A DNA stretch of 64,000 nt from Gemmatimonadota bacterium (GTDB lineage Bacteria > Gemmatimonadota > Gemmatimonadetes > Longimicrobiales > Longimicrobiaceae): NCBI GenBank assembly GCA_028287185.1, contig JAQBQD010000161.1:23531-87530 (forward strand), read 5' to 3'. The notes under the pieces were generated by a model. It was given only the letters and a program-made list of their open reading frames with translations, was not told the DNA's origin and ran no database searches. Shown here in pieces: positions 1 through 8,803 of the stretch (position 1 is its first letter; every line of letters begins with the position of its first letter). Both the position numbers and the translations under genes were made by a program.

Positions 1-252
1 TCGCGCGGACGCCTCGGATCCGGATCTCCCGATCCCCCCGTCGGCCTGGCCGCCGCGCATCTCCGCCTCATCCGAATCGTCCCCGCCCGAATCCCCGCGA
101 TCCCGCCGAACGTCGCCCCTGCGCGTCGCTACACTTTCGCCCGGCGCGGGGCCAACTTCCGCGTCTCCAGTGGTGTACATTGGAAAAGGACCCACGGACC
201 GTCCCGCCGCCCGCGCGAACGCGGGGGTGGGCGGTTCCCCACGCCAGGCCGC

Positions 253-1611
253 ATGAGCGCACTCGCCGCCACGCCGGACCCTCCCGGCCCGGGCCGCGGC
301 ATTCCCGGCCGCACGCTGCTGGCCTTTCGCGGCGATCCGCCGGCGTTCCTCACGCGGGTGCACCGGCGGCACGGCGACGTGGCGGTGTTCCGCATCGGGC
401 CGCGGCGCATGTACCTGCTGGGGCACCCGGACCACGTACAGGACGTGCTGGTCACCCGCCACCGCAACTTCATCAAGAGCCTGGCGCTGCAGCGCTCGCG
501 CGCGCTGCTGGGGCAGGGGCTGCTCACCAGCGAGGGCGACTTCCACCTGCGGCAGCGGCGCATGGCGCAGCCCGCCTTCCTGCGCCGTCGCATGGACGCG
601 TACGGCGCCGTGATGGCCGGCTTCGCGGAGCGCGCGGACGCAGGATGGACGGACGGCGGCACGCTGGACGCCGCGCGCGAGATGAACCGGCTGACCCTCG
701 CCATCGCCGCGCGCACGCTCTTCGGCGCCGAGGTGCGGCACGAGGCGGACGAGATCGGCCGCGCGCTGGACGACGCGCTGGGGTTGTTCTCGCGCCTCAG
801 CAACCCGTTCGCCTTCCTGCTGGACCGGCTTCCCGTGCCCGGCACCCTGCGGATGAAGCGCGCCCGCGCGCGCCTGGACGCCACCATCTACCGCATGATC
901 GCCGAGGCCCGCGCCCGGGGCGGCTCCGCCGAGCGCGGCGACCTGCTGTCGCTGCTGCTGGCCGCCCGCGACGAGGAGGGGGACGGCGGCGCGATGACGG
1001 ACGAGCAGCTCCGCGACGAGGCGCTCACCCTGTTCCTGGCCGGCCACGAGACCACCGCCAACGCCCTCGCCTGGACCTGGCACCTGCTGGGCGCCCATCC
1101 GGAAGCCGAGGCGCGCCTGCACGCCGAGCTGGCGGACGTCCTGGGCGGCCGCACGCCCGCGCCGGACGACGTGCCGCGCCTGCCCTTCACCCGCGCCGTG
1201 CTGGCCGAGTCCATGCGCCTCTTCCCGCCGGCGTGGGCCATCGGGCGCGAGCCGCTGGAGGACTTCGAGATCGGCGGATACACGGTGCGCGCCGGGACGG
1301 TGGTGCTGATGAGCCCCTGGCTGACGCACCGGGACGGGCGGTTCTTTCCCGATCCCGACCGCTTCCTGCCGGAGCGCTGGACGCCGGAGATGGAGGCGGG
1401 GCTGCACCGCTACGCCTACTTTCCCTTCGGCGGCGGGCCGCGCAAGTGCATCGGCGAGCACTTCGCCTGGCTGGAGGGCACGCTGGTCCTGGCGACCCTT
1501 GCGCAGCGCTGGCGCCTGCGGCCGCTGCCCGGGCACGCGGTGGGCACCGAGCCGCGCATCACCCTGCGCCCGCGCGGGGGGCTGCCCATGCGCGCGGAGC
1601 GCCGCCGGTGA
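253..1611 (+). CDS. Cytochrome P450
   Basis: A 452-residue cytosolic haem-thiolate monooxygenase of normal length. The I-helix oxygen-binding motif AGHETT is at residues 263-268, the K-helix ExxR is E319/R322, and the haem loop FPFGGGPRKCIG starts near residue 390 with Cys399 as the proximal ligand. The full core is present, so it should bind haem and activate O2. The substrate cannot be read from sequence. No ferredoxin or reductase gene lies beside it, so electrons must come from elsewhere. The ATG follows a weak purine stretch. The stop overlaps the GTG start of the downstream sensor kinase, so the two genes are probably translated together, which is an unusual pairing. Confidence 0.96.
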   Translation: MSALAATPDPPGPGRGIPGRTLLAFRGDPPAFLTRVHRRHGDVAVFRIGPRRMYLLGHPDHVQDVLVTRHRNFIKSLALQRSRALLGQGLLTSEGDFHLRQRRMAQPAFLRRRMDAYGAVMAGFAERADAGWTDGGTLDAAREMNRLTLAIAARTLFGAEVRHEADEIGRALDDALGLFSRLSNPFAFLLDRLPVPGTLRMKRARARLDATIYRMIAEARARGGSAERGDLLSLLLAARDEEGDGGAMTDEQLRDEALTLFLAGHETTANALAWTWHLLGAHPEAEARLHAELADVLGGRTPAPDDVPRLPFTRAVLAESMRLFPPAWAIGREPLEDFEIGGYTVRAGTVVLMSPWLTHRDGRFFPDPDRFLPERWTPEMEAGLHRYAYFPFGGGPRKCIGEHFAWLEGTLVLATLAQRWRLRPLPGHAVGTEPRITLRPRGGLPMRAERRR

Positions 1612-3071
1612 GCGCTCCCGCGAACGACCGAGCGATGGGCGGGGACGGCTCGCGGACGCGGGCGGCCTGGCGCAACCTGGCGCCGCTGGTGCTTGCCATC
1701 GGCTCCCTGCTGGCGCTGGTGGCGGCGCTCTTCGCCCTGCAGCGGAGCACAGACGTGCTGCGCGCCGAGCTGGCCACCGTGGGCGAGGCGCGGGCGCACC
1801 TGAACGGCTTCCAGACGGGGCTGGCGCGAGAGATGTCGGCGCAGCGCGGCAACCTGCTGTTCGAGGACACCTCGTTCGTGCAGGACGAGCGGGAGGGCAG
1901 GGACGAGGAGGTGAGCACCGCGCGCGAGCTGGAGCCCCTCGCGGTGAGCCTGGGCGCCGTAGCCACGGCCGCGTACGACACGCTGCGGGCGCGCGCCGAC
2001 GAGTGGCACCGCTTTCCCGGCGATCCCGCCTCCCTGCGCGGCCGGCCCGCCGCCGAGGTGCGCGCCCTGCTGGTGCGGCGCGAGCGGGTGTTCGAGCGGG
2101 TGTTGGAGGCGGGCGCCGGGCTGGACCGCGCCATCACGCGCGTGGAGGACGGGCGCATCGAGCGCCTGCGGCACCTGGATGAGGTGCGGATGCTGCTGGC
2201 GGTGGGGCTGGTGGCGGTGGCGCTGGCCTCCGTTGTGGGGCTGGCGCGGGTGGCCGGGCGGCTGCGGGCGCTGAACGAGCAGGCGCTGGGGCTGGCGGAG
2301 GAGGCCGAGCGGCGGCGCCTGGCGCTGGAGGCGGTGGCCGAGGAGAAGGGCCGCTTCCTGCGCGGCGTCGCCCACGACCTCAAGAACCCGCTGGGCGCCA
2401 TCGACGCCTACGCTCAACTCCTGGAGGCGGGGGTGCGCGGCCCCATGCCCGACGAGCAGCTCGTGTTCGTGGGCCGCATCCGCCGCGTCACGCAGGAATG
2501 CGTGGGCATCATCCAGGACCTGCTGCACCTGGCGAAGGCCGAGGCGCGCCAGCTTCGCATCGACCGGCGCGCCACGGACCTGGCGCAGCTCGTGCACGAG
2601 GCCACCGACGACTACCGCGCGGCCGTGGACGCGGGCGGCTTCACTCTCAGCCTGTCGCTGGCGGACGACCTGGACGCGGTGCACACCGACGGGCGCCGGG
2701 TGCGCGAGATCCTGGGAAACCTGCTGAGCAACGCGCTGAAGCACACGCCCAGGGGCGGGCGGATGGAGGTGCGGCTGGAGGAGCGCCGCGAGCGCGGGGC
2801 GGGGTGGGTGGTGCTGGAGGTGGGCGACAGCGGGCCCGGCATCCCGCCCGACGAGCGCGAGCGCATCTTCGCCGAGTTCCACCGCCTGTCGCCCGAGCGG
2901 GTGCACGGAAGCGGGATCGGGCTCGCCATCAGCCGGCAGATTGCGCGGCTGCTGGGGGGCGACCTGACGGTGGGGGGAGAGCCGGGCCGCGGCGCCGTGT
3001 TCACCCTCTGGCTCCCCCGCGGCGCGGTGGCCGCGGCGGAGCCCGCGTCACGCGCGCTGGCGGGCCTCTGA
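1608..3071 (+). CDS. Sensor histidine kinase coupled to the P450
   Basis: A 487-residue membrane kinase. An N-terminal membrane helix (about residues 23-43) is followed by about 150 extracytoplasmic residues of mainly helical, charged character (four-helix-bundle or CHASE3-like by appearance), a second membrane helix near 203-222 and a short coiled segment. The HisKA H-box (AHDLKNPLGAI) has phospho-acceptor His256, followed by an HATPase domain with N-box NLLSNALKHT, DSGPGIP and GSGIGLAIS. All catalytic boxes are intact. The GTG start shares four bases with the P450 stop; an in-frame ATG at 1635 is an alternative. No response regulator is adjacent. The 3' end overlaps the convergent HD-GYP gene by 24 bp. 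Confidence 0.93.
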   Translation: MSAPANDRAMGGDGSRTRAAWRNLAPLVLAIGSLLALVAALFALQRSTDVLRAELATVGEARAHLNGFQTGLAREMSAQRGNLLFEDTSFVQDEREGRDEEVSTARELEPLAVSLGAVATAAYDTLRARADEWHRFPGDPASLRGRPAAEVRALLVRRERVFERVLEAGAGLDRAITRVEDGRIERLRHLDEVRMLLAVGLVAVALASVVGLARVAGRLRALNEQALGLAEEAERRRLALEAVAEEKGRFLRGVAHDLKNPLGAIDAYAQLLEAGVRGPMPDEQLVFVGRIRRVTQECVGIIQDLLHLAKAEARQLRIDRRATDLAQLVHEATDDYRAAVDAGGFTLSLSLADDLDAVHTDGRRVREILGNLLSNALKHTPRGGRMEVRLEERRERGAGWVVLEVGDSGPGIPPDERERIFAEFHRLSPERVHGSGIGLAISRQIARLLGGDLTVGGEPGRGAVFTLWLPRGAVAAAEPASRALAGL

Positions 3072-3827
3072 CGCGTCGGACTGCGCCTTCTCCCGCGCGC
3101 GCTCGGCCTTCTCGCAGCGCAGGCCGTCGCGGGCGATGGCACTCCACCGCTCCATCACGGACGGCGTGCCGGCCAGCGCCACCAGCTCCGGGTCGAACTG
3201 GGTGCCGGCGCTCTCGCGCAGCTTGGCCAGCACCTCGCCCACGGGCAGCGCGTCGTGGTAGCTGCGGGGCTGCGAGAGCGCGTCGAAGACGTCGGCCACG
3301 GAGATGATGCGCGCCTCGCGGGGGATCTGCTCGCCGCGCAGGCCGGCGGGGTAGCCCGTGCCGTCCCAGCGCTCGTGGTGCGACGCCACGATCCGCCCGA
3401 TGCCGGGGTGCAGCTTCTCCAGCGGGCCGATGATGTGGGCGCTCTCGTGGGGATGGTCCTCCATCTCGCGCCGCTGCGCCGGGGTCAGCCGCTCGCTGGA
3501 GCGCACCATCTCCTCGAAGCGGTCGTCCATCTTGCCCAGGTCGTGCAGCAGCGCGGCCACCCGCAGCGTGGCCATCTCCCGCCCGCGCATGCCGCACACC
3601 GCCGCCAGCGCGTAGCTCAGGTCCGCCACCCGCCGCGAATGCCGCGCCGTGGACGGGTCGTCCGCCGTCAGCGCGTTCAGCAGCAGGTCCACCAGCGTGC
3701 GGTGCATCGACCGTGCTTCCTTGCCGCGCCTGCGCGCATCCACCGCCCACGCGGCGCCCAGCGCGCCGGCCAGGGCGAGCGCCGCGCCGGTGATCCTGCC
3801 CTCGCCAAAGGCGGAGTCGATTCGCAT
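3048..3827 (-). CDS. HD-GYP domain protein (probable c-di-GMP phosphodiesterase)
   Basis: A 259-residue protein with one N-terminal hydrophobic segment (about residues 14-29) and an HD-GYP domain. Visible ligands and motifs are HD at 95-96 (LLHDLGK), HPHESAH near 125-131, HHERWDGTGYP at 150-160 and SVADVFDAL near 176-184. The family hydrolyses cyclic di-GMP to pGpG/GMP at a metal centre. There is no receiver domain, so control would come from the membrane anchor or transcription. The start chosen is the ATG just before the hydrophobic helix; upstream in-frame sequence looks non-coding. It is convergent with the sensor kinase and overlaps it by 24 bp. Confidence 0.92.
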   Translation of the reverse strand: MRIDSAFGEGRITGAALALAGALGAAWAVDARRRGKEARSMHRTLVDLLLNALTADDPSTARHSRRVADLSYALAAVCGMRGREMATLRVAALLHDLGKMDDRFEEMVRSSERLTPAQRREMEDHPHESAHIIGPLEKLHPGIGRIVASHHERWDGTGYPAGLRGEQIPREARIISVADVFDALSQPRSYHDALPVGEVLAKLRESAGTQFDPELVALAGTPSVMERWSAIARDGLRCEKAERAREKAQSDASEARQRA

Positions 3828-3927
3828 GGTCGGGCCGGTGGGGTAGCGGGTGGGCGATGTGCCTGCCACCGCGCCGCTTGCACGGAGCACGCCAGGGCGT
3901 CGGCCGCGCATCGCCCGCCGAGCCTCG

Positions 3928-3941
3928 ATCCATCGATGGAT
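3928..3941. promoter_or_regulatory. Perfect 14-bp palindrome in a divergent promoter region
   Basis: ATCCATCGATGGAT reads identically on both strands. It lies about 100 bp upstream of the HD-GYP start and about 70 bp upstream of the gene at 4013, so it is well placed for a dimeric repressor serving both. No regulator is assigned. Confidence 0.35.
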
Positions 3942-4012
3942 GTCATCCGACTTCGGTCCTTGTTCGTATCGACCGGAGCCTCTTCGACCGGAGCAACGCA
4001 AAGGCGCCCAGG

Positions 4013-4819
4013 ATGCACACGGACCAGCAGCCGTATCGCCGGCTTCACGACGACATCCTGGAGTACCAGGGCGACGCGATGTACGACGACGTCGTCCGCC
4101 CATGGCTGCGCGCGGCGGATGGCGAGCGCCGCTGGCTGGACTCCGTCCGCACCCGCCGGGGCGATCCGATCCCGTCCACGGAAACCGAGGAGCTGTGGCG
4201 CCTCTACGCCCTGTCGCGCGTCCTCCAGCTCCTGCAGCTTCCCCTTGCACCGCGCGCCGCCGATCCGTCATGGACGGTCGCGGCCATCGGCACCGGCGAG
4301 TACGTGCATCTCGCCGAGACGCTCGGGCTGGAGAGGGTCGATCACCCCGGCTTCCATCCGTTCTACCACGAGGTCGTGACGGTCGATCAGCTCCCGGACG
4401 ACGACGCGCCGCCGAGGGTCGAGGAGGCGCACTGGCCCGCCCTGCGCCTGGGCCCGCTGCTCGTCTCCCGCGCCGGATGTCGCGTCGCGGCGGGACCGCG
4501 GCACGTGCGGAAGGACGTCGCCGAGCGGTCGACGCTGTACTGGGCGTACGCGCGCAACCACCGGCCCGTGCAGGACCTGAGCGCAGGCTGGGGCGGCAAC
4601 TCGCAGTGGCGCACGTCGTTCCGGCGGGACTACGCGGTGGATGGACGGCTGCACTACAACGTGGATGCCAAGCCCGCGCGCGGCGGGGGTGCGGCGGTGG
4701 ACGACCACCTCTCCGCCGGCGAGCGCGCCGAGCTGCTGCGGCACCGCTGCTTCGTCACCTGCACCAAGCCGAGCGACGACCGCTGGCCGTACGACCTGAC
4801 GCTCACGGAGGATCTCTGA
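4013..4819 (+). CDS. Hypothetical protein, 268 aa
   Basis: I do not recognise the family. The protein is soluble (no signal peptide or membrane helix), acidic, and rich in Trp, Arg and Asp. It opens with a tyrosine- and aspartate-rich stretch (YRRLHDDILEYQGDAMYDD). It has two tandem halves of mixed alpha/beta character and a C-terminal HRCFVTCTKPSDDRWPYDL segment. The ATG at 4013 follows CCCAGG; in-frame sequence upstream does not look coding. It is monocistronic and divergent from the HD-GYP gene. Composition matches the surroundings, so there is no sign of transfer. Confidence 0.8.
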   Translation: MHTDQQPYRRLHDDILEYQGDAMYDDVVRPWLRAADGERRWLDSVRTRRGDPIPSTETEELWRLYALSRVLQLLQLPLAPRAADPSWTVAAIGTGEYVHLAETLGLERVDHPGFHPFYHEVVTVDQLPDDDAPPRVEEAHWPALRLGPLLVSRAGCRVAAGPRHVRKDVAERSTLYWAYARNHRPVQDLSAGWGGNSQWRTSFRRDYAVDGRLHYNVDAKPARGGGAAVDDHLSAGERAELLRHRCFVTCTKPSDDRWPYDLTLTEDL

Positions 4820-5347
4820 CCGGCCGCCTCCGAAGCATCCGTGGAGGGTCGTCGTCGACCGTTCGATCCACGCGAATTTCCCCGCTCGAGCCATGGACGT
4901 CGTCGCCAGGCGCCCCGTCCGGAAGACGGTGATCGTTCCAGCCGGGGGGTCCATCCCCTGGTGCGATCCATCCGCCGGTGACGGGCGGGTCTCGGCGGGG
5001 GAGGCGGCGGTGCGACGCGGGGCGCCCGGTCCACGCGTTGCGGATGCGTTGAACCCATCGCTCCCGATCATTGGCGCACAGGTGTTTCCAGGTTAGTTTG
5101 ACTCAACCGGATCGATGCGCCGTGGGCGCGGGCGCGGTGCGACCGGCGTTCGGTATCTCATGGAGCGGGTGCGTTCGCTGCTCCGCTACATCGTCCCACC
5201 CTCGTCCGTATCCGCCTCCGTCGGACCCCGCCGGACCTCGCCACACGCGACGCTCGCCGCCCTGGCCCGGCGCCGCGCTCCACGCTACAATGCAGCCGGT
5301 GGCGCACCCCATCCGCCGCCGTGCGCCACCGCAGGAGAACGCCTCCC
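4820..5347. other. Intergenic stretch, no gene seen
   Basis: 528 bases between the hypothetical gene and the degenerate GGDEF gene. Short open frames here lack ribosome-binding sites and family signatures. It contains a slightly AT-richer patch near 5065-5110 that may hold the promoter for 5348, but no clean -35/-10 pair. Confidence 0.6.
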
Positions 5348-5767
5348 ATGCCCAATTCCGACAAGCACCTCAAGCGTACGCTCGCCGATCCCGAGACGGG
5401 CCTGCACAACACCCTTTCGCTGCGGCTCGAGCTGCAGCGCATGTCGGCGCGGGCGCAGCGCTACGGCTTTCCGCTGGGCCTCATCACGGTCACCTTCGCG
5501 CCCGCCGCCGAGGACGTGATGCCCGAGCTGGGGCGCTGGCTGGCGCAGGGCATACGCAGCGCCGACTGCCTGGCGCGCACCGGCCCGTGCGAGCTGCGCC
5601 TGCTGCTCTCGCACGAGGACGTGGAGCACGCGCCGCGGGTGATGGACCGACTGCGCGGCATGATCGAGGCCTTCAACGCCGCCCGCGGGCTGTCCGCGCA
5701 TCCCGAGATGTCGCTGGACACGGAGCTGGACGTCGACGCGCTGGCCGGCGTGCTGACCGAAGCCTGA
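5348..5767 (+). CDS. Degenerate GGDEF-like domain protein
   Basis: 139 residues, all of it one GGDEF-type fold. It opens with the family hallmark DPETGLHNTLSLRLEL (canonical DxLTGLxNRRxFxxxL), then the RAQRYGFPLGLITVTF strand. Where diguanylate cyclases carry RYGGDEF it reads RTGPCELRLLL (GPCEL at residues 79-83), so both catalytic glycine and acidic positions are altered. It is also shorter than an active domain. It is probably not a cyclase; it may bind nucleotide or act as a scaffold. The ATG follows GGAGAACGCCTCCC. It lies 53 bp upstream of the arsenosugar-type transferase and may share its transcript. Confidence 0.75.
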   Translation: MPNSDKHLKRTLADPETGLHNTLSLRLELQRMSARAQRYGFPLGLITVTFAPAAEDVMPELGRWLAQGIRSADCLARTGPCELRLLLSHEDVEHAPRVMDRLRGMIEAFNAARGLSAHPEMSLDTELDVDALAGVLTEA

Positions 5768-5820
5768 CCCACCCCTCGCCACCCCCCGCCCCTCCCCAGC
5801 CCGCGCCGCCCGCCGACGCG

Positions 5821-6447
5821 GTGCTCGTCTTCGTGCGCGCCCCCGTCCGCGGCGCCGTGAAGACGCGCCTGGCCGCCGCCATCGGCCCCGACGCCGCGCT
5901 CCGCGTCTATCGCCGGCTGGCCGAGCACGCGGTCGCCGCGGCCCTCCCGCTCGCCCCCGCCGCCCGCGTCCACGTGCACTACACGCCGCACGACGCGCGG
6001 GATGCCGTCGCCGCGTGGCTGGGCGCCGATGCCGAGTACCATCCGCAGGCCGGCGGCGACCTGGGCGACCGGCTGCGCGCCGCGTTCGAGCACGCGTTTG
6101 CGGCGGGAGCCGGGCGCGTGGTGGTCATCGGATCGGATCTGCCGGACCTGACGGCCGATCACCTGCGGCGCGCCTTCCGGCTGTTGGTCGACGCGCCGGC
6201 GGTGCTCGGACCCGCACGGGACGGTGGATACTGGCTGCTCGGCCTGCGCCGGCCCGTGCCCGAGGTGTTCGACGGCATCCCCTGGAGCACCGGAGAGGTG
6301 TTCGCGCGGACGGCCGAGCGGCTTCACGCGGCGGGAATGGAGCCCGCGCTGCTGGACGAGCTGGCCGACGTGGACGAGGCCGCCGACCTGCCGCCCGGGT
6401 GGCGCGCGTGGTCGGCGGACGGCGAGGGCGGAGGCGGCGGGGCTTGA
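5821..6447 (+). CDS. TIGR04282-type glycosyltransferase (arsenosugar biosynthesis associated)
   Basis: 208-residue GT-A-like nucleotidyl/glycosyl transferase (DUF2064 class; originally described as 'rSAM/selenodomain-associated transferase 1', now named for arsenosugar biosynthesis). Motifs: N-terminal FVRAPVRGAVKTRL (KTRL at 14-17), VIGSDLPDLT near 102-111 (the DxP metal/nucleotide site), and GPARDGGYWLLGL at 130-142. The GTG at 5821 fits the family N-terminus, but no good ribosome-binding site precedes it; a start nearer 5764 is possible. The type-2 partner, ArsS and the CMD protein of the same set are also in this window, which supports the assignment. The chemical step is not proven. Confidence 0.85.
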   Translation: MLVFVRAPVRGAVKTRLAAAIGPDAALRVYRRLAEHAVAAALPLAPAARVHVHYTPHDARDAVAAWLGADAEYHPQAGGDLGDRLRAAFEHAFAAGAGRVVVIGSDLPDLTADHLRRAFRLLVDAPAVLGPARDGGYWLLGLRRPVPEVFDGIPWSTGEVFARTAERLHAAGMEPALLDELADVDEAADLPPGWRAWSADGEGGGGGA

Positions 6448-6750
6448 CGATGCGGCGGTAAACGGTAGATTCCGGGCGTTCACGGGAGTCGCGTCCCTCT
6501 TTCGGCAGGCCGGCAGCGCAACCCAGCGCATCCGTCCGCCCGTCCGTCCGCTGCACGCGGGGACGAAGAGGCACGCGGCTTTTTTCGTATCCTCATCCAC
6601 CGTCACACGCTCCGTTCGCTTCCGCGGCGGACCTGCGACGCGATCCGTGCCCCCGGGGCGCGGCAGGCGGGAGAGAGCCTTTCGACGAGCCGCCGGCCCC
6701 CCCGTGGGCCGGCACACCCACGGGCTCCGGAAACGGAGCGGAGGCGGACG
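6448..6750. other. Intergenic stretch upstream of the HNH gene
   Basis: 303 bases. It contains a T-run (TTTTTTCG near 6580) in an otherwise GC-rich stretch and repeated CCGTCCGTCCG. No gene is supported; the promoter of the HNH gene should lie here. Confidence 0.5.
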
Positions 6751-7269
6751 ATGCGGACGCTGGTGCTGAACGCGGAGATGATCCCCACGGCCGAGGTGCC
6801 GGTGACCGAGGCGCTGACCAAGGTGTTCCTCGGCAAGGCGTACACGGTGGAGGAGCACCCGCGCATCGTCTTCCGCTCGCCCGGGCTGACGATTGCGGCG
6901 CCCGTCTCCATCGCCATGTTCCGCTACACGCGGCTGCCGGCCTCGTTCTACGGGCGCGCGGCGCTCACCAACGAGAACCTGTTCCTGCGCGACGGCGACC
7001 GGTGCCTGTACTGCCTGCGCACCCGCAAGGAGCTGTACGAGGCGGGCCTGCGCCTCACGCGAGAGCACGTGCTGCCCCGCTCCCGCGGAGGGCCCGACCA
7101 CTGGGAGAACGTGGTGGCCGCCTGCCAGGCCTGCAACTGCCGCAAGGGAAGCCACACGCCCGACGAGGCCGGCATGCCGCTGCAGGGCCGCGTCTGGGTT
7201 CCCAGCGTGGGCCGCCTGCACCGTCTGCGCATGGACCGCCGCATCCGCGGGCTGCACGCCGCGGAGTAG
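6751..7269 (+). CDS. HNH endonuclease family protein
   Basis: 172 residues. The C-terminal half holds a zinc-stabilised HNH module: CxxC at 85/88, the general-base region REHVLPRSRGG (His106), Asn120 and a second CxxC at 125/128 (ACQACN). The N-terminal part (about 1-80) is the alpha/beta extension common in stand-alone HNH proteins of high-GC bacteria. The family binds and nicks nucleic acid with a beta-beta-alpha-metal fold; no restriction partner or intron is nearby, so the biological role is open. The GGAGG ribosome-binding site 8 bases upstream is strong. It sits between the two arsenosugar-type transferases. Confidence 0.9.
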   Translation: MRTLVLNAEMIPTAEVPVTEALTKVFLGKAYTVEEHPRIVFRSPGLTIAAPVSIAMFRYTRLPASFYGRAALTNENLFLRDGDRCLYCLRTRKELYEAGLRLTREHVLPRSRGGPDHWENVVAACQACNCRKGSHTPDEAGMPLQGRVWVPSVGRLHRLRMDRRIRGLHAAE

Positions 7270-7308
7270 GCGCCGCCTCGACGGCCGAACGGTCGGTCGA
7301 TGGATGAA

Positions 7309-7355
7309 GAGCAGGCCCGCGGCGCACTCTGCGTCGCGGGCCTGCTCGCGTTTCC
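7309..7355. terminator. Bidirectional terminator hairpin
   Basis: A 13-bp perfect stem (7309-7321 pairs with 7335-7347, GAGCAGGCCCGCG) with a 13-base loop, followed by GCGTTTCC on the plus strand. It lies between the convergent HNH and transferase genes. Confidence 0.75.
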
Positions 7356-7397
7356 ACCGATGATCCCCGCCGACCGATCCCGATCTCCCTCGTCCGG

Positions 7398-8129
7398 TCA
7401 GCGGTAGCGCTCCGCCAGGCGCGCGGGGTCCGCGCCCAGCCAGAACTCCAGCCGCAGGCGCCACATCAGCAGGATGGTGCGCCAGATGCCGCGCGTCTCC
7501 CAGCGGCGGCTGCTGGTGAGCACGGCGGCGCGCAGGCACAGCGGCGGGCCCCGGCGCTTGAGCGCGCGGCTGAGCGCCACGTCCTCCATCAGCGGGATGG
7601 ATGGAAAGCCCCCGACCTGCCGGAACCGGTCCGCGCGCACGAAGATGGCCTGGTCGCCCGTGGCGATGCCGGACAGGCGCGAGCGCGCGGAGATGAGCCG
7701 CTCCACCACGCGCAGCAGGGGCCCGCGCCCGGTGAGCCGCACGTCGAAGCGCCCCCAGCCGCGGCCGGCGGACGCGAGGCCGTCGAGCACCAGCGCAACC
7801 GCCCCCTCCGGCAGCCGCGTGTCCGCGTGCAGGAAGAGCAGCACGCCGCCCGCCGCCGCCGCCGCGCCCGCGTTCTGCTGGCTCGCCCGTCCCCGCTCCG
7901 CGTGCACGACGCGGTCCGCGAGCGGCGCCGCGATCTGCGCCGTGCCGTCCGTGCTGCCGCCGTCCGAGACGACCACCTCCACGCCGCGGGCACGCAGCGG
8001 TGCCAGCGCGGCCAGCGTGTTCGCGATGCCGTCCGCTTCGTTCAGCGTGGGGACGATGATGGACAGCGGGGGGCGTCCGCCGCCGTCCATCCCGGGACCG
8101 AGGCCCGGCGCTTCCACGACGTCATCCAT
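7398..8129 (-). CDS. TIGR04283-type family 2 glycosyltransferase (arsenosugar biosynthesis associated)
   Basis: 243-residue GT-A glycosyltransferase ('rSAM/selenodomain-associated transferase 2'). Motifs: LSIIVPTLNEADGI at the N-terminus, VVVSDGGSTDGT, the ERGRASQQNAGA nucleotide loop, LLFLHADTRLP (metal-binding DxD-equivalent HAD), and a C-terminal GGFPSIPLMEDVALSRALKR acceptor region. The tail contains an amphipathic TILLMWRLRLEFWLG segment typical of the group. Start at 8129 has GGGCGGAAC upstream; Met14 (8090) also fits the family N-terminus. Established families place it with TIGR04282 and ArsS; here they are about 1 kb and 8 kb away. Confidence 0.9.
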   Translation of the reverse strand: MDDVVEAPGLGPGMDGGGRPPLSIIVPTLNEADGIANTLAALAPLRARGVEVVVSDGGSTDGTAQIAAPLADRVVHAERGRASQQNAGAAAAAGGVLLFLHADTRLPEGAVALVLDGLASAGRGWGRFDVRLTGRGPLLRVVERLISARSRLSGIATGDQAIFVRADRFRQVGGFPSIPLMEDVALSRALKRRGPPLCLRAAVLTSSRRWETRGIWRTILLMWRLRLEFWLGADPARLAERYR

Positions 8130-8272
8130 CGTTCCGCCCGCTCGTCGTCACAGCTTTTCGTGGGGATGGTGGAGGGCCGCACGTGGCACGTGTCTTGACC
8201 GGCCGGCCGCGATGCACCCGCGACCCTGGGCCGGGAGTGCGCGCGTGCAGCCAAGCGGACGAGGAGCCGACC

Positions 8273-8803
8273 GTGCCGACCGGCAGCGCAGGGCAGCGTC
8301 TAACCATCCGAACGATTCGCACGCCGGCGGGCGTCCTCGCCGGCGTGTGCCTGGTGGCGATGGTGGCGTGCGGCGGGCGCGGATCGGCGTCCCCGTCGCC
8401 CCACCGTGTGGAGGCGCGCTCCGGCCTGGCGATGGCGGACACCGCGTGGGGGTCCGGCGGCTGCGCGCTGGTGGACAGCATGGGCACCGCGCCGACCGCC
8501 GCGAACGCGGACGTGGCGATCGTCGCGCACGTGCACGCGCAGAGCGTTCGCGTGGAGCGCGCCGAGAACGTGCGGGCGAGCTTCCCCGGGCAGGGCGCGC
8601 GCGACACGGTGTCGTGCGTGGTGCGCACCAACCTGCCGCACCCGCTGCAGCCGGGCCGCACGTACCACGACGTGACGCTGGACCTGCGCATCCTGACGCG
8701 CTTCGACACCGCCGCCGTCCGTGCGGCGGCCGACACCACCGCCCGTCCACCCGCCGGCCCGCGCGGCGGCACCGAACCGACCCCCACAGGAGCGAACCCA
8801 TGA
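8273..8803 (+). CDS. Lipoprotein of unknown function
   Basis: 176 residues. The GTG start is chosen because GAGGAG lies 8 bases upstream and because it places a lipoprotein signal (hydrophobic core near 18-32, lipobox AMVAC with Cys33) at the N-terminus. The mature part has a beta-rich segment (VAIVAHVHAQSVRVERAENVR) and a Pro/Thr-rich tail. No family is recognised. The stop overlaps the ATG of the next gene, so the two exported proteins are translationally coupled and probably act together in the envelope. Confidence 0.75.
   Translation: MPTGSAGQRLTIRTIRTPAGVLAGVCLVAMVACGGRGSASPSPHRVEARSGLAMADTAWGSGGCALVDSMGTAPTAANADVAIVAHVHAQSVRVERAENVRASFPGQGARDTVSCVVRTNLPHPLQPGRTYHDVTLDLRILTRFDTAAVRAAADTTARPPAGPRGGTEPTPTGANP

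Noticed and set aside
1..252. Short open frames before the P450 gene
   Set aside because: No ribosome-binding site or recognisable product; treated as promoter region, with a possible TACACT -10 near 130.
5461..7539. A 692-codon minus-strand open frame
   Set aside because: Antisense to the GGDEF-like, transferase and HNH genes, which all have family motifs.
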